From contig JAPLOC010001149.1 of NCBI GenBank assembly GCA_026692825.1, forward strand, positions 1 to 14,266: 14,266 nucleotides of DNA. Direction: 5' to 3'. This document shows, one piece after another, positions 1 to 7,585 of this stretch (positions within the stretch are counted from its first letter, which is position 1; the number at the start of each line of letters is the position of its first letter). The notes beneath the pieces are model-generated. The model ran no database searches, was not told the origin of the DNA, and saw nothing but the letters and a program-made list of their open reading frames with translations. The position numbers and the translations under genes are program-made. This DNA comes from Planctomycetota bacterium. GTDB taxonomy: Bacteria; Planctomycetota; Planctomycetia; Planctomycetales; Planctomycetaceae.

Positions 1-737
1 ACGCCAAAATCAATCACCTTGGGGACCGGCTTGTCGTCGTAAAGAGCCACCAGCACATTGCCCGGCTTGATATCCCGATGGATGATCCCCTTCTGATGCG
101 CATGCTGAATCGCCTGGCAGACCGGAATAAACAGTTCCAGCCGTTCCCTGGGGGTCAGTTTCCGGTCGTCGCAGAACTGAGTGATCGGCACCCCCTTCAC
201 CAGCTCCATCACGAAAAACGGCCGGCCCGATTCGGTTGCGCCGGCGTCCAGCACTCGGGCGATGTTCGGGTGTTCCATCATCGCCAGCGCCTGCCGCTCG
301 GCTTCAAACCGGGCCAAAACCCCCTTCGAGTCCATCCCCGCTTTGATCACCTTGACCGCGACGGAGCGTTTGACGGGCGCTGTCTGCAGCGCCATGTAGA
401 CCGTCCCCATGCCACCGACGCCAATCTCTTCGATCAGCTTGTACTTGCCGGCGATCACGGTGCCAACCGCTGCGTCGGCGCTCGCCTGAAACTCGGTCGC
501 TCCCAATGGATTGACCTGGGCCGGGTCGCCCCCCGCGATCGGGGCCGGCTCATCCATCGTGCCGGCCAAAGACGCCAGGAACTCCCCGACCTGTCCCTGG
601 GCCGCTAACAGACGGTCGACCTGCTGCCTCAGGGAACTGTTGTCCCGACAGGCGGCTTCAAGAAATGCCTCCCGCTCCGTCGGCGATTTCTCCAGCGAGG
701 CGAAGTACAGTGATTCGAGTACCTTGAGATCGGTCAT
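1..737 (-). CDS. Serine/threonine protein kinase, N-terminal 245 residues (partial)
   Basis: A Hanks-type Ser/Thr protein kinase that phosphorylates proteins with ATP; the gene leaves the window at its left edge. The frame starts at the ATG at 737-735 and is open for 245 codons. Visible motifs are the glycine-rich loop GVGGMG (106-111), the ATP-binding lysine in VAVK (K129), a likely helix-C glutamate (E147), the catalytic loop HRDIKPGN (220-227) and DFG (243-245), where the window ends. All key residues seen are intact. The first ~90 residues (EREAFLEAACRDNSSLRQQV and flanks) resemble a short module that commonly precedes the kinase domain in planctomycete and acidobacterial kinases. The activation segment, the rest of the C-lobe and any transmembrane or sensor domain lie outside the window. 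It follows the sigma-factor gene by 61 bases on the same strand, so the two are probably cotranscribed and functionally linked. Confidence 0.95.
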   Translation of the reverse strand, partial: MTDLKVLESLYFASLEKSPTEREAFLEAACRDNSSLRQQVDRLLAAQGQVGEFLASLAGTMDEPAPIAGGDPAQVNPLGATEFQASADAAVGTVIAGKYKLIEEIGVGGMGTVYMALQTAPVKRSVAVKVIKAGMDSKGVLARFEAERQALAMMEHPNIARVLDAGATESGRPFFVMELVKGVPITQFCDDRKLTPRERLELFIPVCQAIQHAHQKGIIHRDIKPGNVLVALYDDKPVPKVIDFG

Positions 738-798
738 GGCAGGTGTCCTGAAATAAGGGGGCTGACATCCTTCATGCGAGAAACCGACTCGAACCCCT

Positions 799-1371
799 TC
801 AACTATCTGCGGCTTTTTCTTCCGGTTCTTTCAATTCGGCGAACAGCCAGGTTCGGGCGAACGCCCAATGCCGCTCGGCGGCGGTCAACGAGATCCCCAG
901 TGTGGCGGCAGCTTCGGGCATCGATAACCCGCCAAAAAACCGCAGTTTGACCAGTTCGGCCTTCACCGCATCGCGTTCGGCGAGCCGGTGCAACGCTTCG
1001 TCGAGCGCCAGCAGATCTTCGGACGGGGCGGCTGCCGGTAAGTCTTCGAGATCCAGCCGAACTTTCCCCCCACCATGCTTGAGACTCCCCTTTCGCCGGG
1101 CTGCGTCGATCAGGATCCGGCGCATCGCCTCGGCGGCGGCGGCGAAAAAGTGGCCCCGGCTGTCCCAGCGCTGTGCCTGTTCCACATTCACGAGTCGCAG
1201 CCACGCCTCGTGAACCAGAGCCGTGGGTTGGAGTGTGTTCCCCGGCCGTTCTTCGGCCATTCGGGCCGCCGCCAGTTGCCGCAGTTCCCGATACACCAGC
1301 GGCAGCAGTTGCTCGGCAGCGACCGACTCGCCCAGTTCAATCCGCCGCAGGATTTGGGTCACTTCGGTCAT
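799..1371 (-). CDS. ECF-type RNA polymerase sigma factor (planctomycete sigma-70 family)
   Basis: A 190-residue alternative sigma factor that would direct RNA polymerase to a specific promoter set. Region 2 lies at about residues 20-95, with LQPTALVHEAWLRL (47-60) and the stretch around GHFFAAAAEAMRRILIDAARR (73-93). A short linker follows, then region 4 with a helix-turn-helix (about 140-180, around GGLSMPEAAATLGIS). This matches the ECF subfamily common in planctomycetes and acidobacteria (TIGR02999/PF07638-like), often encoded beside Ser/Thr kinases, as here. The ATG at 1371-1369 overlaps the upstream HD gene's TGA as ATGA. A GGAG at 1380-1377, 5 bases ahead, supports this start. No anti-sigma factor gene is visible. 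By analogy with known sigma/kinase pairs its activity may depend on phosphorylation by the neighbouring kinase, but nothing in the sequence proves this. Confidence 0.93.
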   Translation of the reverse strand: MTEVTQILRRIELGESVAAEQLLPLVYRELRQLAAARMAEERPGNTLQPTALVHEAWLRLVNVEQAQRWDSRGHFFAAAAEAMRRILIDAARRKGSLKHGGGKVRLDLEDLPAAAPSEDLLALDEALHRLAERDAVKAELVKLRFFGGLSMPEAAATLGISLTAAERHWAFARTWLFAELKEPEEKAADS

Positions 1372-1949
1372 GCTGACTCCGGTGGCAGGGGCAGCAGCCC
1401 AAGTTCCGCGGCGATCGGCTTCATCGCTTCAATGCAAAAATTGATGTGTTCATCGAGTTCGACCCCCAGGTCAGCCGCTCCCCGGGTGATATCTTCCCGC
1501 TTGACGTTGGCCGCGAAGGACGCCTGTTTCAGCTTCTTCTTGACACTTTTGGCATCCAATCCTTCCAGCCGACCCGGTCGGACCAGGGCTGACGCGGTGA
1601 TAAAGCCGCACAGCTCGTCGCATGCGTAGAGCGTCTTGTCGAGGCGCGACACCCGGGGGCAGTCGGTAAGGTAGTCGGCGTGTGACTTGATGGCGTAGAT
1701 GATCTCATCGGAATAGCCACGTTCCTTGAGAATCGCGGATCCTTGCAGCGGGTGATCGGGAGGATTGGGCCAGCGCTCGTAATCAAAGTCGTGCAGCAAC
1801 CCCACCGCCCCCCAGACCGCTTCGTCTTCGCCGAACTTGCGGGCATAAGCGCGAACGGCCGCCTCGACCGAGAGCATGTGCCGAACCAGGCTTTCGTTTT
1901 TCGTGTACTCCCGGACGAGGGCCAGATGATCATCGCGGGTGTTGTTCAT
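1368..1949 (-). CDS. HD-superfamily hydrolase (COG2316-like)
   Basis: A 193-residue soluble protein of the metal-dependent HD phosphohydrolase superfamily; its substrate is unknown. Likely metal ligands are H24, the HD doublet H53-D54 (in GLLHDFDYERWP), H66, H90 (KSHADYL) and D111 (ACDELCGFI). The whole length, including the C-terminal part REDITRGAADLGVELDEHI, fits the compact COG2316 hydrolase pattern (about 190 residues) with no extra domain. The start is the ATG at 1949-1947; the Shine-Dalgarno match upstream is poor, so the start is less certain than the family. Its last bases overlap the start of the sigma-factor gene, which implies translational coupling. Members of this family are usually stand-alone genes, so placement at the head of a sigma/kinase unit is notable. 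Confidence 0.92.
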   Translation of the reverse strand: MNNTRDDHLALVREYTKNESLVRHMLSVEAAVRAYARKFGEDEAVWGAVGLLHDFDYERWPNPPDHPLQGSAILKERGYSDEIIYAIKSHADYLTDCPRVSRLDKTLYACDELCGFITASALVRPGRLEGLDAKSVKKKLKQASFAANVKREDITRGAADLGVELDEHINFCIEAMKPIAAELGLLPLPPESA

Positions 1950-2006
1950 GCGGGGAGACTCACTTGTCGCGCGGAGAGTGGAGGGAAGCGGGGGATAGTG
2001 GTTGCA

Positions 2007-2035
2007 ATTGTATCTGGAGAATCCTGTGGATTCTC
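2007..2035 (-). promoter_or_regulatory. Candidate promoter and 19-bp dyad ahead of the HD/sigma/kinase genes
   Basis: A perfect inverted repeat, GAGAATCC (2017-2024), TGT, GGATTCTC (2028-2035), forms a 19-bp dyad. On the minus strand it lies 4 bases upstream of TACAAT (2012-2007), a 5/6 match to the sigma-70 -10 hexamer, 57 bases before the HD start codon. No good -35 hexamer is seen; the position 17 bases upstream reads GAGAAT. The dyad would cover the spacer and -35 area, as an operator for a dimeric regulator or an activator site would. It could instead form a short RNA hairpin, but only a 3-base T run follows on the plus strand. The dyad is directly visible; its role is inferred. Confidence 0.4.
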
Positions 2036-2098
2036 GTTTCCGCCCGCGCGGGATTGGTTATCGGTGAAATGAGAGTCCAGAATCGGAGATGTAAACAA

Positions 2099-2127
2099 TT
2101 GACAACGTGCATGGACATGAGTACAAA
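2099..2127 (+). promoter_or_regulatory. Candidate sigma-70 promoter for the Rpn-family gene
   Basis: TTGACA (2099-2104), a perfect -35 consensus, is followed after 17 bases by TACAAA (2122-2127), a 4/6 match to the -10 consensus. It lies in an AT-richer stretch about 70 bases ahead of the start codon at 2198. No experimental support is available; the weak -10 keeps confidence moderate. Confidence 0.45.
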
Positions 2128-2197
2128 AAATGACAGTTGTTACGTTGTTGACTCGGTCTGCGCCTGACTGCGTGTGGGATACTGAAGGGGTCGAATC

Positions 2198-3100
2198 ATG
2201 TCGAAGCGCTTTGACGCCATTCTCAAGCATCTGCCGGAGGAGTATCCGCAAGACTGGGCGTGGATCGCCGGAGTTGACCGATCGACCTCGGTCACGGTGA
2301 TCGACGCCGACGTCTCCACCGTGTCAGCGGCGGCTGACAAGGTCTTGCGAATTGGCGAACGCGACCCGTGGATTCTCCACCTGGAGTTTCAAGCGAGCCG
2401 GGACGTGAATCTTGGAGATCGAATGCTGCAGTACAACGTTCTGCTACGGAATCGGCATTCGCTTCCCGTGCGGAGTGTATTGATTCTGTTGCGTCCGCGC
2501 GCCGCGGGACGCGGCGCGACTGGGCAAGTGGAATGGCGACTGCCCAGCGGAAAGCCGTACCTCGCATTCGAATACGAAGTCCTGCGACTTTGGCAGATAT
2601 CGCCAGAAACGTTGTTAAAAGGGGGAATCGGCACACTTCCCCTGCTGCCGTTGTCGCAAGTCACCCGTCCCGAGCTGCCGCGTCTAATTCGCGAAATGTC
2701 CTCCCGGTTTGATCGCGAGGTACAGCAAAGCGACGTCGATTCACTTTGGACTGACACGTACGTTTTGATGGGGTTAGAATACGAAAAGGCGTTCGTCAAT
2801 CAACTGTTGCAGGGAGTTCGTTCGATGAAAGAATCTGTCACCTACCAGGCGATTCTGGAAGAAGGTCGTGAAGAGGGTCTTGAGAAAGGTCGCGAAGAAG
2901 GTCGCGAACAGGGGCTCGAAGAGGGTCGCGAACAGGCCCGCCGGATGTTGCTGGCCCTAGGGACAAAACGCTTCGGCAAACCTCCAGTGAAAATCCGCAA
3001 GTCCATCGCGGCGATTACCGAGCCTGTTGTCCTCGAACACCTCGCCGTCCGATTGCTCGACGTCGATTCGTGGAATGACTTGCTTGCCGACCTGAGTTGA
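2198..3100 (+). CDS. Rpn family recombination-promoting nuclease / putative transposase (PD-(D/E)XK)
   Basis: A 300-residue protein of the Rpn/PD-(D/E)XK 'putative transposase' group, whose studied members are DNA endonucleases that promote recombination. The N-terminal half carries the nuclease-like core: the strand ILHLEFQASRD (59-69) supplies an E-x-Q pair (E63, Q65) in place of the usual E-x-K, with a candidate acidic residue upstream at D38 or D47. The next predicted elements (RMLQYN, then VRSVLILLRPR) fit the family. A charged repeat rich in EEGRE units occupies 221-247, followed by a short helical tail (248-300) like the C-terminal domain seen in many cyanobacterial and planctomycete members. 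The start ATG at 2198 has a good GAAGGGG at 2184-2190, 7 bases upstream. The gene stands alone, convergent with DUF1501-B. Such genes occur in many divergent copies per genome and move readily, but no terminal repeats of an insertion sequence are visible around it. Confidence 0.85.
   Translation: MSKRFDAILKHLPEEYPQDWAWIAGVDRSTSVTVIDADVSTVSAAADKVLRIGERDPWILHLEFQASRDVNLGDRMLQYNVLLRNRHSLPVRSVLILLRPRAAGRGATGQVEWRLPSGKPYLAFEYEVLRLWQISPETLLKGGIGTLPLLPLSQVTRPELPRLIREMSSRFDREVQQSDVDSLWTDTYVLMGLEYEKAFVNQLLQGVRSMKESVTYQAILEEGREEGLEKGREEGREQGLEEGREQARRMLLALGTKRFGKPPVKIRKSIAAITEPVVLEHLAVRLLDVDSWNDLLADLS
2858..2935 (+). repeat. In-gene tandem repeat encoding EEGRE-type units
   Basis: About 78 bases of imperfect repeats built on GAAGAAGGTCGTGAA-like units encode the charged stretch EEGREEGLEKGREEGREQGL and a few more residues (221-246 of the Rpn-family protein). 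Similar stretches are common between the nuclease core and the C-terminal helices of this family and are probably a helical or coiled-coil linker. The repeated DNA makes length change by slippage plausible. Confidence 0.8.
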
Positions 3101-3132
3101 CGGTGTCGCTTCACAACAATCGGTCAACTCAG
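3092..3132. terminator. Inverted repeat between convergent genes, possible bidirectional terminator
   Basis: CTGAGTTGAC (3092-3101) and its exact reverse complement GTCAACTCAG (3123-3132) enclose a 21-base loop. The left arm contains the TGA stop of the Rpn-family gene (3098-3100) and the right arm contains the reverse-strand TGA stop of DUF1501-B (3126-3124). A hairpin would form in transcripts from both directions. Neither side has the T tract of a classic intrinsic terminator. A second 7-bp match (GTGTCGC at 3103-3109 with GCGACAC at 3138-3144) could compete with it. Confidence 0.4.
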
Positions 3133-4596
3133 AATCTGCGACACGACCTGGGCCGGCTCGACTCCTGTGAGGCGGAAGTCGAGTCCCTGGAGCCGGTACG
3201 ACAGCCGTTCATGATCGATCCCCAGCAAGTGCAGCACTGTCGCGTGCAGGTCGCGCACATGCATCGCCCCCTCGGCGACGTTGTAACTGAAATCATCGGT
3301 GGCACCGTACGTCATTCCAGGGCGAATTCCCCCTCCCGCCATCCAGATCGTGTAACACCGCGGATGATGGTCGCGCCCCGCTTCAGGACTGTCCCAATTC
3401 CCCTGCCCCGCCACGCCCCGGCCAAACTCCCCGCCCCAGATCACCAGCGTGTCGTCCAGTAGTCCCCGTCGCTTCAGATCGGTGATCAGGGCAGAGGTCG
3501 CCTGGTCGGTATCCCGGCAGCGCGCCGTACACCAGCTCGTCAGCCGGCTGTGGTGATCCCAGTCGGGATGAAATAGTTGAATGAACCGCACCCCCCGCTC
3601 GGCGAGCCGCCGCGCCAGAATGCAATTGGCCGCGTAGCTGCCCGGTCGACGCGAGTCGGGACCGTAAAGCTCAAACGTCGCCTCGGTCTCGTCGCGCAGA
3701 TCAATCAGCTCCGGAACGCTCGTCTGCATCCGAAACGCCATTTCATACTGCCGCACGCGTGTCAGGATTTCCGGATCACCCGACTCTTCGTACCGCAAGT
3801 CGTTCAGTTCGGCCAATCCATCCAGCATTCCCCGCCGCAATTCGCGAGACAGTCCCTCGGGATCTCGCAAGTACAGCACCGGTTCACGGGCGTTGCGCAG
3901 CTTCACTCCCTGATAGCGCGAAGGGAGAAAACCGCTGCCCCAGTAGTGGTCGTACAACGGCTGATCGCTGGGACGCTGCATCTTTGAGATCAGCACCAGA
4001 TAATCGGGAAGATCGCGGTTCTCGCTTCCCAGACCGTAGCTGACCCACGAGCCGGCGGTGGGCCGACCGGGGATCTGGTTCCCGGTGAGAAACTGCGTCA
4101 TCGCGGGGCCGTGATTGATCTGGTCGGTGTACATCGACTTGATGAAACAAAGATCGTCGGCGACTCGTTTCATGTGTGGCAGCCACTCACCAATCGTCGC
4201 GCCGCTCTGCCCGCAGCGTTCAAACTTCGTCCGCGACGGCATGATCAACTGCTTCTGGCTGGCGGTCATCGTCGTCAGCCGCTGCCCTTGTCGAACCGAA
4301 TCCGGAAGCTCCTGCCCCGCCCACGTTTCCAAACCGGGCTTCTCGTCAAACAGCTCCAGTTGCGAGGGGCCCCCCGACTGGGTGAGAAAAATCACCCGCC
4401 GGGCGGTCGCGGGAAAATGGGGCAACAGCGGGGCGAGTGGCGAGCCGGCCGGTCCCCGGTCGGCGAGTGACGCACGCGAACGGGCCAGCAGCCCGGCGAG
4501 TGCGGTCGCTCCCAAAGGGAGGCCGCATCCACGCCCCAGAAACATCCGCCGCGACAGTCGCATGCGGAGTGTTTCGAACTCTTCCGATTCACTCAT
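3124..4596 (-). CDS. DUF1501 domain-containing protein, copy B
   Basis: An exported protein of the DUF1501 family (alkaline-phosphatase/sulfatase-like fold), abundant in planctomycetes; its reaction is not established. The N-terminus has a Tat-like signal: SRRMFLGRG (15-23) then a hydrophobic stretch to about residue 45. Family landmarks include RRVIFLTQSGGPSQLELFD, GRPTAGSWVSYGLGSE, the WDHH motif in FHPDWDHH, WGGEFGRG, GRDHHPRC and the C-terminal YRLQGLDFRLTGV. The usual EFGRTP motif reads EFGRGV here, with extra residues before GRDHHP. The chosen start, ATG at 4596-4594, gives 490 residues, overlaps the PSD-B stop by 8 bases (ATGAGTGA) and has GAGG 9 bases upstream. An in-frame ATG at 4611 would add five residues but has no comparable ribosome site. 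It is last in a five-gene unit, partnered with PSD-B. Confidence 0.92.
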   Translation of the reverse strand: MSESEEFETLRMRLSRRMFLGRGCGLPLGATALAGLLARSRASLADRGPAGSPLAPLLPHFPATARRVIFLTQSGGPSQLELFDEKPGLETWAGQELPDSVRQGQRLTTMTASQKQLIMPSRTKFERCGQSGATIGEWLPHMKRVADDLCFIKSMYTDQINHGPAMTQFLTGNQIPGRPTAGSWVSYGLGSENRDLPDYLVLISKMQRPSDQPLYDHYWGSGFLPSRYQGVKLRNAREPVLYLRDPEGLSRELRRGMLDGLAELNDLRYEESGDPEILTRVRQYEMAFRMQTSVPELIDLRDETEATFELYGPDSRRPGSYAANCILARRLAERGVRFIQLFHPDWDHHSRLTSWCTARCRDTDQATSALITDLKRRGLLDDTLVIWGGEFGRGVAGQGNWDSPEAGRDHHPRCYTIWMAGGGIRPGMTYGATDDFSYNVAEGAMHVRDLHATVLHLLGIDHERLSYRLQGLDFRLTGVEPAQVVSQILS

Positions 4597-7585
4597 GACT
4601 GATCGCCTCATCCAGGTTCAGAATCAGGCTGGCAGTCAACACCGCGCTGGCAAGATCCGCCCGTTCGATGTCGGTTTCAAGCCGCACGACCAAGTCCGGC
4701 GCGCCATCCTCAAGATTCCAGCTCACCCCCCGGAGAAACGCCCGCGTTTCGTCTGGGGATTGCTCAAACTGCTGCCGGGCTTTCTCACTTTCACGCAGTA
4801 AGACTCGGACCTCCCGCTCGGCGGGAACGCGTCCCAGAACTGTTCGGAAGATCTCGCGCACGCGGTCGGCGGGCTCTCGGGAGGTACGCACCGCCCGGAC
4901 CGCGATCGCGTACGACGCGTTCAGGTAGTTGACGTCATTCAGGAGTGTGAGCGCCTGCAACGGCGTATTCGTGCGCGACAGCCTCACTTCACACACGCGA
5001 CGCTGCGCGGTGTCAAACAGAAACGTCGGTGCGATCGCCCTGCGCCAGAAGGCGTACAGCGATCGGCGGTATTGCGCCGGGCCGTCGCTCGGCTCGTAGT
5101 GAAACCGCCCCATGAAATTCTCTTCCCACACTCCGTCAGGTTGCCAGGGACGGACCGGGGGGCCACCCACTGTTGTGACCAAGAGGCCCGCCGACCGCAG
5201 GGCCGAGTCTCGCAGCATCCAACTGGGAAGCCGGTAGCGGGCACCGCGGGCCAGCAATCGGTTCTGGGGATCCCGCGCCAACAGCTCGGCGGTCGCCCGC
5301 GAACTTTGCTGATAGGTCTGACTGGTGACAATCTGTCGGATCAGCCGTTTGATGTTCCAGCCATTCTCCATGAAGTCCGCCGCCAGCCAGTCGAGCAACT
5401 CGGGATGGGTCGGACGTTCCCCCTGCAGGCCGAAATCTTCAGGCGTGCGAACCAATCCGGAACCAAACAGAATCTGCCAGACATGATTGACGAACACCCG
5501 GGCCGCGAGGGGATTGTCGCGGGAGACCAGCCATCGCGCCAGTCCCAGTCGGCTGCGGGGAAGGTCGGCCGGCCACGGGGCGACCGCCGGCGGAACGTCG
5601 CAGGTGACTTTGTCCCCCTTTTTGTCCCATTGCCCGCGCACCAGCAGGTGAGTCTCCCGAGGTTCGGCCCGCTCGGCGAGTACCATCACTTCGACTTTTT
5701 CAGCCGCCACGACTTCATCCAACTGCCGCTTCGCACGAGCCAGCGATTCTCGGGCCGCGACCACCGGGGCGTCGTCGGCAAAATACTGTTCCCGTAACTG
5801 CTCACGCAGGTCGTCGGGAATCGCCTCGACTCCCTCGGCGGGTAGTTTCCACAGCCGTTCCAGCGGCATTTCCCCAACCGTCAGCACCGCCGGCCCGCGT
5901 TGATTGGTCACGGAAACGCGAAATCGAGCGAGATTGGCGTCCCCCAGAGTCGACCGCTGCCTGAGTTCGAAGACCAGTTCCTCATCAGCGGCGAGTTTCA
6001 GCGGCGTGGCGAGCGCGAAGACGGCGACGTGTCGCTTGACCTCGGTCTCGTCGCGCGTACTCCAGCCATTGCGCGGATCGTCATCCAGCACATGAACGAT
6101 ATTGCCGTACCCTTCGTGTTTCGCCGGGTCGTCGGAATGGTCGGCGACGGCGCTGGCGATGACGAGGTCGCGAACCTGGGTGTCCCCTTTGCGACGGACC
6201 TGGGCTTTCACATCCGTCAGCAAAAAATGTCCTTCGGCGCCGCGGGAATAGGCCCCCTTGGTGTGCGATTCATGGGGAAAGACCTCCAGTCGAATCCCCG
6301 TGACTCGGTCCAACGTGACCGGCGCGACGACACGATAATCATCCTGCCGGGGGTTCGGGCCACTGGCTACGACCGTTCCATCGACTTCCTGCGTCAGCAC
6401 GGTTCCCTCGGTCGCTTCCAGCCGCGCGCCGACGACGAGATGCCAAGGCTGAAACGGTTCTTTCGTCAGTTCGGTCCGGATGAACAGCCAGGTTTCGAAC
6501 CGCCTGTTCCCGTTCTTCATGGCCGCGTCCACTCGGGTCTTGCGGGCCGCCACCAATGACTCCGCCTCGCGCCGCGCTGGCGCGACGTGGGGCGACGTGT
6601 ACGCCAGGTACGGTTTGGCGCTTCGGCCGGCCGACCCATCCTCGTCGATGGAATTGAAGAACGCCGTCAGTGAGTAATAGTCGCGCTGTGCGATGGGATC
6701 GAACTTGTGCGAATGGCACTGGCAGCACCCCAGCGTCAACCCAAGCCAGACGGTTCCCACCGTGTTGACGCGATCGATGACATATTCGATTCGGGACTCT
6801 TCCGGGTCGCGTCCCCCTTCGCCGTTCGTCATATGATTGCGGTGAAACGAAGTCGCCAGACGCTGCTCGTCGGTCGCCCCTTCGAGCAGATCGCCGGCGA
6901 ATTGCTCAATCGTGAACTGATCAAACGGCAGATTGCGGTTGAACGCTCCGATCACCCAGTCGCGCCACGGCCAGTTGGTCCGCGTGTCATCCCGCTGGTA
7001 CCCATCAGTATCCGCGTAACGGGCGGCGTCGAGCCACCACATCGCCATCCGCTCGCCGAAATGTTCCGACGCGAGCAGTCGGTCGACCCATTGTTCCCAG
7101 GCGTCGGGGGAGTCGTCCTGTTCAAAACGAGTAATTTCCTCGAATGTCGGCGGAAGGCCCGTGATGTCGAACGACGTCCGGCGGGCGAGAGTATGACGGG
7201 GCGCTGGGGGCGAAAGAGTCAGTCCCTCGGCTTTCAGTCGGGACACAACGAACGCATCGACGGGATGGGGAGCATCGGGAGGAAGTTGTGGGCGGGTGAC
7301 CGGCTCAAACGCCCAATGCCGACCCCAGACCGCACCCTCTGCGATCCACCGCTCCAGCGTTTGAATCTGCTGGACCGTAAGTCCCTTGCGCTGGTCGGAG
7401 AAATTCACTGTCCGTCGGCTCGTCGACCGATATCGCCGCCAGCGCGCCTTCACGGGTATCGAGCCGCAAGTCCCCCTTGCGTTTCCCTTCGTCGGGACCG
7501 TGGCAATGGAAGCAATGGTCGGCGAGGATTGGCAACACATCGCGACTGAATCGGACCGGTTCGACGGCGCGCACGGGGCGCACAC
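4589..7585 (-). CDS. PSD-B: DUF1549/DUF1553 protein, main body, separated by frameshift from its N-terminus
   Basis: The main part of a large planctomycete protein with the order PSCyt1-DUF1549 (PSCyt2)-middle region-DUF1553 (PSD1). The frame is open to an ATG at 7585, but homology begins only near residue 61 (about 7405), at DQRKGLTVQQIQTLERWIAE; the ~60 residues before that read as out-of-frame noise. DUF1549 spans about 108-315, with the motif CCQCHSHKFDP (287-297), a CxxCH potential haem c site. The middle region (about 380-560) resembles a carbohydrate-binding-like beta domain. DUF1553 runs from about 680 (LGLARWLVSRDNP) to about 940 (SRTNTPLQALTLLNDV), and the protein ends LNLDEAISHE like PSD-A. 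The signal peptide and first CxxCH lie in another frame at 7655-7404. Unless the frames are joined, the product lacks an export signal, so the gene is probably non-functional or misassembled. It overlaps DUF1501-B by 8 bases. Confidence 0.85.
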   Translation of the reverse strand: MCAPCAPSNRSDSVAMCCQSSPTIASIATVPTKGNARGTCGSIPVKARWRRYRSTSRRTVNFSDQRKGLTVQQIQTLERWIAEGAVWGRHWAFEPVTRPQLPPDAPHPVDAFVVSRLKAEGLTLSPPAPRHTLARRTSFDITGLPPTFEEITRFEQDDSPDAWEQWVDRLLASEHFGERMAMWWLDAARYADTDGYQRDDTRTNWPWRDWVIGAFNRNLPFDQFTIEQFAGDLLEGATDEQRLATSFHRNHMTNGEGGRDPEESRIEYVIDRVNTVGTVWLGLTLGCCQCHSHKFDPIAQRDYYSLTAFFNSIDEDGSAGRSAKPYLAYTSPHVAPARREAESLVAARKTRVDAAMKNGNRRFETWLFIRTELTKEPFQPWHLVVGARLEATEGTVLTQEVDGTVVASGPNPRQDDYRVVAPVTLDRVTGIRLEVFPHESHTKGAYSRGAEGHFLLTDVKAQVRRKGDTQVRDLVIASAVADHSDDPAKHEGYGNIVHVLDDDPRNGWSTRDETEVKRHVAVFALATPLKLAADEELVFELRQRSTLGDANLARFRVSVTNQRGPAVLTVGEMPLERLWKLPAEGVEAIPDDLREQLREQYFADDAPVVAARESLARAKRQLDEVVAAEKVEVMVLAERAEPRETHLLVRGQWDKKGDKVTCDVPPAVAPWPADLPRSRLGLARWLVSRDNPLAARVFVNHVWQILFGSGLVRTPEDFGLQGERPTHPELLDWLAADFMENGWNIKRLIRQIVTSQTYQQSSRATAELLARDPQNRLLARGARYRLPSWMLRDSALRSAGLLVTTVGGPPVRPWQPDGVWEENFMGRFHYEPSDGPAQYRRSLYAFWRRAIAPTFLFDTAQRRVCEVRLSRTNTPLQALTLLNDVNYLNASYAIAVRAVRTSREPADRVREIFRTVLGRVPAEREVRVLLRESEKARQQFEQSPDETRAFLRGVSWNLEDGAPDLVVRLETDIERADLASAVLTASLILNLDEAISHE

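Noticed and set aside
2043..2052. Palindrome CCCGCGCGGG upstream of the Rpn-family gene
   Set aside because: Ten-base palindromes of only G and C are common by chance in such GC-rich DNA, and it is not positioned against a promoter element.
1946..2251. A 101-codon minus-strand frame across the intergenic region before the HD gene
   Set aside because: It overlaps the start of the Rpn-family gene and the promoter region, and the product shows no family resemblance.
7380..7430. Programmed ribosomal frameshift in PSD-B
   Set aside because: There is no convincing slippery site, and conserved residues are missing at the junction, which frameshifting cannot explain.
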